Shown one piece after another: positions 35,070 to 46,586 of a stretch of DNA of 64,000 nucleotides. The stretch is from contig OY743172.1 in the NCBI GenBank assembly GCA_963555705.1, positions 66,236,602 to 66,300,601 of the forward strand, in the 5' to 3' direction. This DNA is from Ligustrum vulgare (lineage: Eukaryota; Streptophyta; Magnoliopsida; Lamiales; Oleaceae). Under the pieces are notes generated by a model, which saw only the letters and a program-made list of their open reading frames with translations, did no database searches and was not told the origin of the DNA. Position 1 is the stretch's first letter, and each line of letters opens with the position of its first letter. The translations under genes were made by a program, and so were the position numbers.

Positions 35070-35460
35070 AAAATAATAGAAATTAGTCGTGACCTACAAA
35101 TTTTGTGATATGTGCCCGAGAAATATGTCGTTGCCTATAAAATTTATGATTTGTTATCAAGAAATAAGTCTTGGCTTGTAAAGTTCATTACCAATAAAGT
35201 GTGTGGTTTGTGACATAGAAATAAGTCATTATTTATAAAATTTGTGATTTTTTATCGAGAAATAAGTCGTGATGATTAATTTAATAATTTGTAACCGATA
35301 AATGATTGTAACCTATAAAGTTTGTGGTTTGTGATCGAGAAATAAGTTGTAATTGTTTAATCTGAATATTTATGATTGAGAAATAAATCGTTATCGATAA
35401 ATTTGATATTTTTTTATGATAATTAATTTGTTACGTATAAAAATTGTAATTTGTGAACAT
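35070..35460 (+). repeat. Degenerate tandem repeats
   Basis: About seven diverged units of 45-60 bp share GAGAAATAAGTCGT, CTATAAAGTTTGTG and GTTTGTGATC. They are non-coding and directly precede the hAT element. Confidence 0.7.
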
Positions 35461-35601
35461 GACCATAAATTGTATCTTAACGTAACTTTAACCAATTTAA
35501 TTACAAAGTATATTTAATTATCTATTTTTATTAATTATCAACTGATTTTTTAATTTTTTTTAAGTTTGTCATTTTAAAAAGTGATCTTTCACCCTTTGTA
35601 A

Positions 35602-37706
35602 TAGAGGTGTCCAGACAGACGGGCCCGACCAAACCCGTGAAAATCGGTTCGAATCGACCCGGGACCTCGGGCCAACCGTGACCCGTGTGGGCGGTTCACA
35701 GGCCAAGTAGTTGGGAACCACGGGTTTTGCGAGTCAAACATTCGCGGGCCGCGGTTAACCTGTTGACCGGTAAAAAAAAAAAAAACTATTTTATTAAATA
35801 TGGTAACATTGAAAATCTCTCTTCTTCTACAAAGTCTAATACAACTTTTAAAGCAAAAAAAAAATTCTCCCAAATAACTAAAAAACGTAATATTCTTTGA
35901 TAATAGTAATTAGAAATAAATTTAGCATTTAATTGTTATTTGTTTATGTTTTATTTAAATTTGAAAATTTAGAAGTAATTCATATAACATAAAATATAAT
36001 TTTAAATTCTATGTAAATATTTTATACTATAAATATGAATTTATCATTTTAATCATTTTGTATTTAGAAACTTGACAAAAAAATTGTTATATGAGGTCGT
36101 TTCGTCCATGCAAAAGTTTTGATTTTTGTGGTTATTTTTGTGATTTTTTATGGATGTGTGGTTTAGATTAGTTTGAAAAGTAAAAAATTAAGGGTTTAAC
36201 TAAGGGTGGATGATTGAGATTGTGTTTGAAAAGTTTTAGTAAAAAATATAAATGGAGCAAACATGCTCTAAATATGAAAAAATCTATGTTTTTATTTATA
36301 CAGGCCAAATCAGAACGAATCGCGACCCACATGGGCTCAACCCGGATGGACCAGCGGGCGGGCCTGGGTTGTTATTCAAAACTAGTATTTCACCCGTGCG
36401 ATGCACGGAAGTTATTAATCCCAATATTTATTTCAATAAGTATTCGTAAAATTTTAGTATTTATACATAGTCAACACATATAAATGCATAAAAAAATATT
36501 TTCTATTGCAATAATTATTAGGATTTAAAAAAAATAACATAAAAATTTCAAATTATCAAAAAATTCTTTGAATAGTAAACGTATATTTATATATTAAATA
36601 ATAAATTACTATTGATTCCAATAATTTTAATGAATTATTAATAACTTCATTGAAAATATAAATTTAGTAGTTTTTTAATAGTTTATCACATTTGATATAA
36701 CATTATGTGCACTTATATTGATGCATGTGAAATATATTAGTATATTTCTCATAACTTTTACATCTGCCATTTTTATTTAATGTAGTTTTTAATTTTCATT
36801 TAAAAACATCAATCACAATGATTAAAAAAGAAATAGTCAATAAATTTGAATTTAATCAATAAAACTTTATTTGCAAAAATATGTAGTCAAAATAATTTTT
36901 ACCTCGAAAACATCACATTCTTTATTTTCAAACAAAATTTTTTAACTATCATTATTTTTTATATAATTTAACAGTGTTTTTTTTTTGGAACAAATGTATG
37001 TAGTGCTCAAAAATGTATTTCAAATTTGTAATCATTACACTTTCCAAAATGCAAGCATTTTTTATTTATTTTTTAATTCTTGTGTTTTTGTCAAAACATT
37101 TCCAAATTTAGTAAGTACATTTTGGAGAGAAAGTGTGTGTGTGTGTGTTTATTTTTTGTAAAGACTTTATTTTTATATATAGATAGATGTGTTGTTAAAA
37201 ATAAATTTGAGGAAAAAGTATGGAAATTTTACCACTACTAAACATACTCTTAATCACACGTATTTTTTCTCTCCACTTTTCAATCACTAATTTTTACCTC
37301 GAAAATGTCACATTCTTTATTTTCAAACAAAAATTTTTAATTATCATTATTTTTTATATAATTTAACAGTGCTTTTTTTTTTTTGGAACAAATGTATGTA
37401 GTGCTCAAAAATATATTTCAAATTTGTAATCATTACACTTTCCAAAATGCAAGCATTTTTTATTTATTTTTTAATTCTTGTGTTTTTGTCAAAACATTTC
37501 CAAATTTAGTAAGTACATTTTGGAGGGAAAGTGTGTGTGTTTACTTTTGGTAAAGACTTTGTTTTTATAAATAGATAGATTTCTAGGCTGACCTGGTACG
37601 GCCCGTAACCCGCAGCGGGCTGATTTTTTCCAAGCGGGCCGTTACCGGGCTTTTATGTTGGCAGGCCGACCTGACCCGACCCAGACCACCCGGATTGACA
37701 TCTCTA
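35602..37706. mobile_element. Non-autonomous hAT element containing a Helitron
   Basis: The terminal inverted repeats are TAGAGGTGTCCA at the left and, inverted, TAGAGATGTCAA at the right. They are flanked by a perfect 8-bp TSD CTTTGTAA (35594-35601, 37707-37714), diagnostic for hAT transposons. The subterminal regions are GC-rich (GGGCCCGACC, GACCCGACCC), as in many plant hAT families. No transposase is present. Most of the interior is the nested Helitron at 36382-37575. Confidence 0.85.
36382..37575 (-). mobile_element. Helitron nested in hAT, with duplicated 5' end
   Basis: The minus-strand 3' end is the hairpin CCGTGCATCGCACGG, then GTGAAATA and CTAG (36385-36382). There are two 5' ends: TCTATATATAAAAATAAAG near 37183 and TCTATTTATAAAAACAAAG near 37575. 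The segment before each (about 36898-37183 and 37290-37575) is the same 290-bp sequence, repeating CATTCTTTATTTTCAAACAA and CATTTTGGAG in order. It is a tandem or truncated Helitron pair without coding capacity. Confidence 0.7.
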
Positions 37707-37789
37707 CTTTGTAATCCCCCCCATACGAATAGTGAGCAGTTGTATATTGTAATTACTATTAAACCACTACAAAAAAATAACCTTTTCCA

Positions 37790-38180
37790 ACGGGTTTTTT
37801 CGTCGGTGAAGGTGACATTTCCATCGGAAAAGCCTTTTTCCGACGGCTTATGTCGTCGGAGAAAATGGCGTCGCTATTACTATTTTTCGACGGCTAAGGT
37901 GATTCCGTCGAAAATTTTCGACGGGTTATGTTTTGCCGTCGCAAATTTCCGTTGGGAAACATACTCGTCGGGAATTTTCGACGGAAAAAATACCGTCAAG
38001 AATTTTCGACGGAAAACAATTTTCGTCTGAAATTTCCTACGGAATCATATCTGTCGGAAATTTCCCACGGAACGCATATTCGTCGGAAATTTCCCACGGG
38101 TAAAATTTCCGACGGTAATTTTACCCGTCGAAAAGCGTCGGAAGTTTCCGACGGGTAGCTTACCCGTCAGAAGTGACGGA
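37790..38180. repeat. Subterminal repeats of CACTA, left end
   Basis: About 20 copies of a 9-10 bp motif, TTTCCGACGG or its complement CCGTCGGAAA with variants, in both orientations. In Spm/En such repeats bind the TNPA-type regulator and position the ends for excision. The matching right-end array is at 42345-42740. Confidence 0.85.
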
Positions 38181-38399
38181 ATGTGTAATTCAATTAGAAA
38201 ATCCAGTTCTGTCAGAATTTTTTACTTTTTAATATGAATTTTAAATTATTTTTTAGTTATTGCACATGTACTATTTAATTAATTTAAAAAATACCTTAAT
38301 ATAAGATATAACAAATTTCATTGCTATTATACTAGAACAAAAAAAGAAAATATTTGTTTGAATATACATGTATGATCACATCATCTAATTATTATATTT

Positions 38400-40031
38400 C
38401 TATGATGATCCAGACGATGATGGGAACTTAGAATTTGCGAAGCCAATTTCTCGAAGAAAGTTTCTAATTTTCTCTTCCATAGTCGATTCCATTTTAGCTT
38501 CCATTGAGACCTTTAAATCTTCCAATTCCTTTTCTCTCCTCTTTTCTGCAGCTTCCATTTCCTTTTGTCTCTTCTCTTCTGACTCTCTTAATTACTTCTT
38601 AAGTGCCTCTATTTCGGCACCTTGTGAGTGCAATTGTGAACGTCGAGCGGAATTTCTCACTTCCTCAGTAAATTGTGAATTCCCCAAGCCATATACATGA
38701 CCCTTGTTTATGCCATAAACTGGATCCACGTATCTGGGTGGAATTCTGGACGCTCAGATGGATTTGGCCATTGCTTCTCAATCGCATTATTATAAGTTCC
38801 CTGTAAAATTAAAATAACAAAATATTATTGTTAGTGAAGAAATAAATATAACTGTAAACAATATAAAATTCATTAATAAAATAAATACTAACTATCCGAG
38901 ATAAGTGTATAGGTATTGCATTCTTACGTATGTACTCTTTGACCTCTCATCTATAAACTCTCCAGATGGTTTCCTATGTGTTCGCTCAAAAAGCTCCACT
39001 GGAGTCGGCGGGCGTTTCAGCTCCTTTGCCTGAACGGGGTGAAAAAGTTAATACCAAGAATAAATAATATTAATTGTAAAAAACAAGCATAAAGATCAAG
39101 AATAATACCAAATGGTTCTTATGTACCGCATAGGACATCGAACCACTTGTATGTTTAGGTGGCAGACCCTTCACTGTTGAGGCACGATTATTCGAATTAG
39201 TATGAGATAACTTCTGCCACTCCTCAGTACTCCACTCCTCTAAACGCTTGAGCCATTCTTCATGGTCAATCCAAGTTGGCTTGTAGTTCTTCCAATCAAA
39301 AGGATTATTTGAATAGCTTTTCTTTTTGACGTGTGCTCGAAGTCCACAATAGGTATCTCGCAATCGTTTACTAGCTATATTCCGAAATACCATATCTACT
39401 TCACTATCTGTATGATCTGGCCATTTGAATTTCTCCTAAAGCAATTTAAAAAATTGATGCAATATTTCATATTACTTGCAGGTAATAATATGTAAATATA
39501 AAAATTTCAAGCGAAAAAGTATATTGAAATTACCGCAAACGCTCTAAACATATTCTCGTGCAAGTCATCAGGCACATCACCGTAACTAGTATAACGACCA
39601 TGCGTGAATCCTTTCACAATGCACATTACTTCTCTCGTGGCCGGAATACTATCGAAACTAAAATAAAACCAAGTTGTAACATGAAAACATATTTTATTAT
39701 TAATAGAAGAGGTAAGTAGAAATTGAGTAAAATAATTTTGAAGATACCTCTCTCGTGTTTCAAGAAAAATAGTTTCACGCCGTCCAGGTGAATTAGGGAT
39801 AGGAGTACCCTGATTAGGACCTCGCCGCCTAACTCTCCTACCATTTTCTTCCCTTGGAGATGATTCCTCCTCGGTAGCATCGTTGATATTGCTTAGCCCA
39901 ATCACTTCCTCTTCACTATTTAGTTCATCACTTAAATGTGCCTCATCTCTGTTGATTGCCTCATCTCTACTTGCAGGGGAGGACCTTGCTCTAGTTCTTG
40001 AGGTGCTGCCACGTCCTAACGGTTTTACCAC
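38400..40031 (-). pseudogene. TNPA-like (Transposase_24) gene of CACTA, multi-exon
   Basis: On the minus strand, exons run from an acidic Ser/Arg-rich N-terminus (from 40031, RSSPASRDEAINRDEA; EEEVIGLSNIND), through a GFTHGRYTSYGDVPDDLHEN block, to the conserved region at 39393-39070 (RDTYCGLRAHVKKKSYSNNP, WIDHEEWLKRLEEWS, SYAVHKN). Next come AKELKRPPTPVELFERTHRK (about 39035-38950) and a Glu/Lys-rich coiled coil at 38700-38440. This matches plant Transposase_24 (Ptta/En/Spm) proteins, which bind subterminal repeats. At least two in-frame stops interrupt the last part, so it is called broken; some may be intron effects. Confidence 0.75.
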
Positions 40032-41076
40032 TTATGAAGGGAGGAAGGCTGTCAACAACCCCACGCAAATATTCACCTGCAATTGGAGGATTTAGTGGAT
40101 GAACATCCTTCTCCATTCTTCTTTTAAAGAACTTATTTCGTTGTCTTCTAAAAGGAAGGTTGTGAGGCAGGAATCGACGATGACAATAAAAAAAGCAACA
40201 CTTTCGTCCATTCTTCAATCTAAATGATTTTTGTTGACCCATACAGTACGGACAACACAAAGGACCAAGTGTTCTCCACCCGGACAGCATGCCAAGTCCT
40301 GGGAAATCACTAATAGTCCACATCAATGGAGCTTTCATTGTGAAGTTTTGCCTTCTATGTATGTCATATGTTTCAACTCCATCGTCCCATAACATTTTCA
40401 GTTCGTCTATTAGTGGACGTAAGTAAACATCGATATCTTTCCCAGGACTTTTAGGTCTAGGGATAACCATAGTCAAGAATAAGTTATCTCGTCGCATGCA
40501 CAAACCAGGTGGCAAATTGTACACTGTAGTAATCACCAGCCAACACGAGTAATTTGTACTTGTCATGTTAAATGGGTTGAAGCCATCTGTGCAAAGACCG
40601 AGACGTACATTACGTGGTTCATAAAAAAAATCGGGGTAGGTTCTATCAAAATGCTTCCATGCCTCACCATGTATTGGATGGGACATTTCCCCGTGTGTAA
40701 TGGCATTGTTTGCATGCCAAATCATGTGTTCCAGTGTGCGTCTTGACATGTACAACCTTTGAAGTCTAGGAGTTAGAGGCAGATATCGCAAAACTTTATG
40801 AGCAACCCGGCGCCCAGATCTCGAGATTCCATCTTTAAACCGTGGGCTATTGCAGTTCGTGCACTGAACCAAGTTCTCAGTTTCTTTGTAATACAACATG
40901 CAATCGTTGATACATGCATCAATTTTGACAACACCAAGGCCAAGACTCGATAGCATCTTCTTTTTCTTGTAAAAGGTACTTTCTAGCAGGTTATATTCCG
41001 ATAACATGTCTGCCACGATGGACATTAGATGATCATAACATGCTGCGGCCATATTATATTCAGATTTGCAGTTCAA
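39991..41076 (-). CDS. TNP2-like CACTA transposase, N-terminal part
   Basis: A 361-codon frame with the Transposase_21 (TNP2) domain of CACTA elements, the catalytic transposase that binds the terminal inverted repeats. Recognisable blocks are CMLYYKETENLVQCTNC (zinc-binding-like), the acidic LGLCTDGFNPFN motif, VYNLPPGLCMR and FLTMVIPRPKSPGKDIDVYL, then TMKAPLMWTISDFPGLGMLSGW and CPYCMGQ. Full TNP2 proteins are about twice this length. Here the frame stops at WQHLKN and the TNPA-like gene follows at once. An upstream exon at 41573-41397 supplies the associated N-terminal domain. Likely inactive. Confidence 0.85.
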   Translation of the reverse strand: MNCKSEYNMAAACYDHLMSIVADMLSEYNLLESTFYKKKKMLSSLGLGVVKIDACINDCMLYYKETENLVQCTNCNSPRFKDGISRSGRRVAHKVLRYLPLTPRLQRLYMSRRTLEHMIWHANNAITHGEMSHPIHGEAWKHFDRTYPDFFYEPRNVRLGLCTDGFNPFNMTSTNYSCWLVITTVYNLPPGLCMRRDNLFLTMVIPRPKSPGKDIDVYLRPLIDELKMLWDDGVETYDIHRRQNFTMKAPLMWTISDFPGLGMLSGWRTLGPLCCPYCMGQQKSFRLKNGRKCCFFYCHRRFLPHNLPFRRQRNKFFKRRMEKDVHPLNPPIAGEYLRGVVDSLPPFISGKTVRTWQHLKN

Positions 41077-41396
41077 AAGTTGTGATATTTCAAATAATTT
41101 AGTATGCTTTACACAACCCGGTCATAAAGGTTTATCAGCTTCTTATAAAAGTGTAAAAAAGTTTGCAGCTTTCGAATTAGGTATATGTTCCTCAAGCTCA
41201 CTATTGCCAAGATTGGAAGACACATTGTACATCTCAAGGTCCATTGCATCCATCACCATGGTATGGAGGTTGTATTCTCCTACTCCCTGTGCTGTTGACG
41301 ATTCACCATAATTTGAAGAACTGGCATTAACATACTCACCGTGTTCAGTCCATGTAATATACCCACCAATAAATTCATATTTGTACAAATGAATTT

Positions 41397-41573
41397 TTAT
41401 ATCATCCTAGTTAAATAAATCGTGTTTCCACATCTACTACATGGACACTTCATGGTGTTGTCAATATTTGGTTGGGAAAATGCATATTCAATAAATCTTT
41501 CAATCCCAGCAATAAATCTTTCAGAAAGAAACCCGTCAACTAAGCGTGCATACATCCAACTACGATCATCTTC
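41397..41573 (-). CDS. Transposase-associated domain exon of CACTA
   Basis: Starting at Met 41573 (MEDDRSWMYARLVDGFLSER) this is the Transpos_assoc domain that normally precedes TNP2, ending with the cysteine pair CPCSRCGN. The next minus-strand segment (41388-41143) is an acidic linker leading toward TNP2. It is probably the first exon of the transposase gene. Confidence 0.75.
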   Translation of the reverse strand, partial: EDDRSWMYARLVDGFLSERFIAGIERFIEYAFSQPNIDNTMKCPCSRCGNTIYLTRMI

Positions 41574-42344
41574 CATACTGGACAATATCAAATGATATAT
41601 AAAGTTGATTATATTTAACAATAAAAAGACTACTTCATTACACTACTTTTGATACTTATGTGTCATACTAATATTAAAAATAATATGTAAAAAATTAATT
41701 TAATTTTGCATTTTCCATCTTAAAAAATCTCTTTTTATACAAAATACATAACAATTTACTAATAAAATTGAACAAATTACTAATTAGTAAGACTACAATA
41801 ACAATTAGCATATGCATTTATTATTATTTTTTTTTCTGAAAGGACAATTAGTATATGTATATTATATCTATCTAAAATACATAACAATTACTAATAAAAA
41901 TGGACAAAGTAATAACAAAAAATCAACATACTAATCTAATACATACATATGTAGTATATTATCCCTAATTTAGTATACATATTATAATAATAAATCTAAT
42001 ATATTAATGTACTCAAGTATACACTAATTAGAAAAAAAAAATATACATACTAACTACAATACACATACAATAAATCTATTATATATAATTTAACATGTTC
42101 AATTTTTGAAGTTCACCATTTGGACAACTTATTATTTTGTTTTATTTATAGGTAATATTTCATAATCAATTAGCTTGCAAAACTAATTTTAATGATAAAA
42201 TTGGATAAAATACAAGAGAGAGAAGAAGGAAAAAAAAAAAAATTACATACCTTAATTGGAGAAAGAAGGCACAGTGAAGCTAGTGTTTAAGGAAGAGAAG
42301 CTGCGCGATGATTCAGTTTTAAAAGCAACTGGAAAAGAATCTGC

Positions 42345-42740
42345 GACTGTTCCGACGGAAAGTAGAAGACCGTCGGATATTTCTAACGGAAAGTAGGAGG
42401 TCGTCAGAAATTTCGGACGGAAAAGTAGAGTACCGTCGGTAATTTCCGACGGCTCCTACTTTCCGTCGGTAATTTCCGACGGAAAGTTACTTTCCGTGGG
42501 AAATTACCAACGGAAAGTATCATTCCGTCGGAAATTACCGACGAAAAGTAATTTTCGCCGGAAAGTACCTGCGGAAAAGTTTAATACCATCGGAAATTTC
42601 CGACGGGATATACGTTCCCGTCGGAATTTACCGACAGGTATTATTCCGTCGGAAATTACCGACGGTTGAAAATGCCGATGGGTTTTTTTCCCGTCGAAAA
42701 TTTTCGACGGTGCCGACCCCCGTCGGATAGTTGGCCGTCG
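42345..42740. repeat. Subterminal repeats of CACTA, right end
   Basis: More than 20 alternating copies of TTTCCGACGG and its complement, many arranged as perfect short palindromes (CCGTCGGAAATTACCGACGG type), ending 25 bp before the element terminus. Confidence 0.85.
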
Positions 42741-42926
42741 ATGATGGACCTTTTTCTTGTAGTGAACCTTGTTTGGTTTTGCATTAAAAAGTTTATAAAA
42801 ATTTGAGTAAAGGTTAATAATTAATTTTAAAACATATAAACTTAGACAAAACGAATTCACATAGACCCTGTATCAAAAAAAAAAAAAACAAAAATAATAA
42901 ATAAATAAATAAACAACAACAACAAC

Positions 42927-42961
<35 letters not shown>

Positions 42962-44335
42962 CCAACGATTGGAGGGACCAAGCTAGAAAAAGTGCAATCA
43001 GAGCTATCTCATGTCACATATGCTGAGAATAATAATATATATTGCAAAGAAAAATAAGCACACAAGAATTAGTAAGATTAATAAAGGTTTGTCTTAATAT
43101 CAGATTATATCATACATCGTTACAGTAATTCACTAAGATATCATTACACGAAAATATATCAGGAAATCTATCGCCACCTAGCTAAACAAGTGAATGATGA
43201 ACAAAATTAAAGATATTATTCCTTACTCATAAGATAAATATATAAATAATTAATGGTGAGATGTCTACATTATTCACCCCGAATAAAATGACAATGGAGC
43301 ATCTATGAATTATAATTGGATTTCACGTCTAATGCCGGCAAATTTATCCTACTTTCTGCATTAGCCACTGTTCGGTAAACTTGTTTATAAATAATATATT
43401 TTTTTAAACTATTTTTTAATTATATACATTTTCCAAAATCGATTTTCAATCATATGTTTTACCTCGAAAATATCACATTCTTTGTTATAAACAATTTTTT
43501 TTTTTTTTTTTTTTTTTACCAAACAAAGATGTGTATGATTCTCAATCTAGATAACGCTAAGAAATTAAGCCTTTAAAAATATTGTGATCTTCTGAGGTAA
43601 AATATTTGAGAAAAAAATAATTTGGATAAATATGTGTGATTTGAAAAATGAGGTGTTTTATAAAAGGGTAGTTGGCGCAATTGATCCCTCTACCTTTCAC
43701 ACTTCTCACAGAATTCATCCATACGTTTGATTTTTTGGGAAATTTATCATTACCTTCAACTTCTTTCTTTTTTTTGCTAAAAGCATCATTGCCGTCTAAT
43801 TACATCCAAAGATATGTACTGCTCTACTAGGATCATTCTTGTAAGCCTCAACAAGTTTCTTGACCGAATCTATCTAGCTCATGTCCAAAAACAAGAGATG
43901 GATATAGTCTACATGGTGTAGTGATACTAGTGGTGCCATTGGATGTGTAGCTAGTAATCCGAACAGATATCCTCTTATATCCAACTACATTGCAGAAATC
44001 ATTTCAATACAAAAAAATTAGTATTTTAATAATCAACAAAACTAATAATTTGATGTAATAAAAATATTAAAGTGTTTTGTCTCCTTCCCAAGGTAGCATT
44101 GACGAGGTGGTGATCCATTTCTTGTTTATCCAACTAGTATTTTTAAATGTGTAAAAAATCTTGGAATTCGAGTGTCGTTACTTGATGAAAACCAAGCTCA
44201 TTGGAAAGAGGAATGTCTAATATCTAAATTATGTATCCCCCAATTTTCTTATCAGAGCCGTAAAATGATGCATATATACCGACCTATGAGGATGGTTAGT
44301 GGGCAGTTGTATACTTAATTACTATTAAGTAATTT

Positions 44336-44484
44336 TAGGGAAACATTTTTAAGTCATATTGTGACATGTTACACATTCATTAGGTGGTGAAAATAATTAC
44401 TTCATCACTTACTTTTTCATCACTCAATAAATGTACGACATTTCACAATGTCACTTAAAAATATCCCAAAAAAATGTCTCCCTA
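44336..44484. mobile_element. Putative MITE of 149 bp
   Basis: The terminal inverted similarity is TAGGGAAACATTTTTAAGTC at the left and, inverted, TAGGGAGACATTTTTTTGGG then ATATTTTTAAGTGACA at the right. The inner arms (ATTGTGACATGT / ACATTTCACAAT) also pair. It is non-coding and lies between the two copies of the segmental duplication. Confidence 0.5.
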
Positions 44485-45045
44485 GAATTATTGATTACAA
44501 TTAAACCTTTGTTTGGTTTTGCATAAAAAAGTTCATAAAAATGTGGGTAAAGATTAATAATTAATTTTAAAACATATAAACTTAGACAAAATGAATTCAC
44601 ACATAGGCCCTGTAACAAAAAAAAAAATGCAAAACTAAATAAATAAATAATAATAATAATAATAAATAATTAAATAAATAAATACCCAACAATTGGAGGG
44701 ACCAAGCTAGCAAAAGTGCAGTGAGAGCTATCTAATGTCACATATATTGAGAATTAGAAATCATAACTCCGTTGAGAATAATAATATATATCGCGGTAAA
44801 AAATAAGCACACAAGAATTAGTAAGATTAATAAAGGTTTGTCTTAATATCAGATTACATCATACATCGTTACAGTAATTCACTAAGATATCATTACACGA
44901 AAATAAATCAAGAAATTTATTGCCACCTAAACTAGTGAATGATGAAGATAATTAATGATATTATTCCTAACTCATAAGATAAATATATAAATAATTAATA
45001 GTAAGATATCTATATTATTCACCCCGAATAAAATGACTATGGAAC

Positions 45046-46221
45046 CAGGGGCGGAGGCAGTCCAGGCCCAGCGCTAGTCATGGACCGCGCTGGACTTTTG
45101 GGTTGACCCAATAAAAAAATAATAATTAAAAAACTTTCAAAATTGAAAAAAGCGCATTCCAACATCTAATCTACAAATTAAACAACATTTGTTTGATTTT
45201 GCATTTAATCTACATTTAATGAAAAAAGTCTTAGGAGTTTCGAATGAGTTGTCAAAGGAATTACAATTAAAAGATCAAGATATTGTGAATGCAATAGGAT
45301 TGGTGAAAATATGCAAACAACGACTCCAATTGATGAGAGACAAAATGTGGGATTTGTTTTTTGAAGAAGTTCATTCTTTTTGTCAGCGATATCACCTTGA
45401 TATTCCTAATATGGATGATGTGTTTATACACAGTGCACCTCGTGGTCGTCATCAACGTAATCCACCACCAGAAGTGACAAATTTACATCATTACTATGTA
45501 GATTTATTCTACGCTATCATTAATTTGCAACTTCAGGAGTTGAATAGTCGTTTCTCAAAGGTAAATACAGAGTTACTTCTTTGTGTAGCTTGTTTATATC
45601 CACAAAATTCATTCTATGATTTCGATAAGAAAAGATTGATTGATTCAACTTGCGGAATTTTACAAAGAAGATTTTTTAAGATTTGATCTTCTCACACATG
45701 ATGATCAGCTTGAAACTTATATTTTTTATATGCGATCTAATAACGCATTTGAAGAATTGAAAGGCCTTGGTGATCTTGTAGAGAAGTTGGTAATGATAAA
45801 GAAAAATAAGGTATATCCATTGGTTTATGAGCTTTTGACTTTGGAGCTAATTCTACCGGTTGCTACAACTACTGTTGAGAGAATATTTTTTGCAATCTAT
45901 ATGTGTGAAATATAGATTGCGCAATCGAATGAGTGATAAATGGATGAATGATGCCTTGTTGTTTATGTAGAGAAATATATATCTTTGAAGATTGATAATG
46001 GAGTTATTGTACAATGTTTTCAAAGTATGAAAACTCGCAAAGAATGATTTTAAGATACTTCATTTGAATTGAGATTTATTTACTTGTCATTTGTGATATT
46101 AAGTTTTCTCTATTTTGTTTAATTTTTCTAAAAAAAAAAATTTCACCCCCATCCCCGCCCCCCCCCCCCCCCCCAATTTAATTTTAGCCCGCACTGACTT
46201 GAAATCCTGACTTTGCCCCTG
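45046..46221 (+). mobile_element. hAT transposon remnant in duplicate copy B
   Basis: Ends CAGGGGCGGAGGCAG and, inverted, CAGGGGCAAAGTCAG are flanked by TATGGAAC (45038-45045) and CATGGAAC (46222-46229), an 8-bp TSD with one mismatch. Copy A of the segmental duplication has the corresponding unoccupied site near 43290 (GACAATGGAGCATC), so the hAT arrived after the duplication or was absent from one copy. It contains a broken transposase and is far shorter than an autonomous element. Confidence 0.88.
45189..46045 (+). pseudogene. hAT transposase C-terminal part, frameshifted
   Basis: The first frame (45189-45686) reads LMKKVLGVSNELSKELQLKD, ...TNLHHYYVDLFYAIINLQLQ, ...NTELLLCVACLYPQNSF. A frameshift near 45650 leads to 45640-45915 (FRIKGL-type region DQLETYIFYMRSNNAFEELK; LILPVATTTVERIFFAI), which contains the hAT dimerisation motif. 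A further frameshift joins RLRNRMSDKWMNDAL to about 45965. It resembles the TTF/ZMYM-type hAT transposases of plants. The N-terminal zinc finger and most of the catalytic domain are missing. Confidence 0.82.
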
Positions 46222-46586
46222 CATGGAACAACTCTGAATTATAATTTGATTTCACGTCTAATGCCAGAAAATTTATCCTACTTCCTGTTCGGTAAACTTG
46301 TTTATAAATAATACATTTTTTCAAACTATTTTTTAACTACATACGTTTTTCAAAATTAATTTTCAATCACATATTTCACCTCGAAATATATCACATTCTT
46401 TGTTACACACACACACCAAAGAGAGACGTGTATGATTCTCAATCTAGATAACGTTATGAAATTAAGCCTCTATTTAGTTTTTAAAAAAAATATTGTGATT
46501 TTCTGAGGTAAAATATTAGAGAAAAAATAATTCAGATAAATGTGTGTTATTAAAATGTGATTTGAAAAATGAGGTGTTTTATAAAC

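Larger units (their letters stand above)
37765..42764 (-). mobile_element. CACTA (En/Spm-like) transposon, 5000 bp
   Basis: It starts CACTACAAAAAAATAACC and ends TTTTTCTTGTAGTG, flanked by the 3-bp TSD AAC (37762-37764, 42765-42767). Both ends are packed with TTCCGACGG / CCGTCGGAA subterminal repeats. Minus-strand genes encode a TNP2-type transposase N-terminal part and a TNPA-like (Transposase_24) protein. TNP2 lacks its C-terminal half, so the element is probably non-autonomous. Confidence 0.92.

Noticed and set aside
35070..35460. A CRISPR-like array
   Set aside because: Units are diverged and spacers are not unique or uniform; this is a decayed tandem repeat in a plant genome.
45189..45686. 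A host gene of 165 codons
   Set aside because: Its sequence is hAT transposase, inside hAT ends with an 8-bp TSD.
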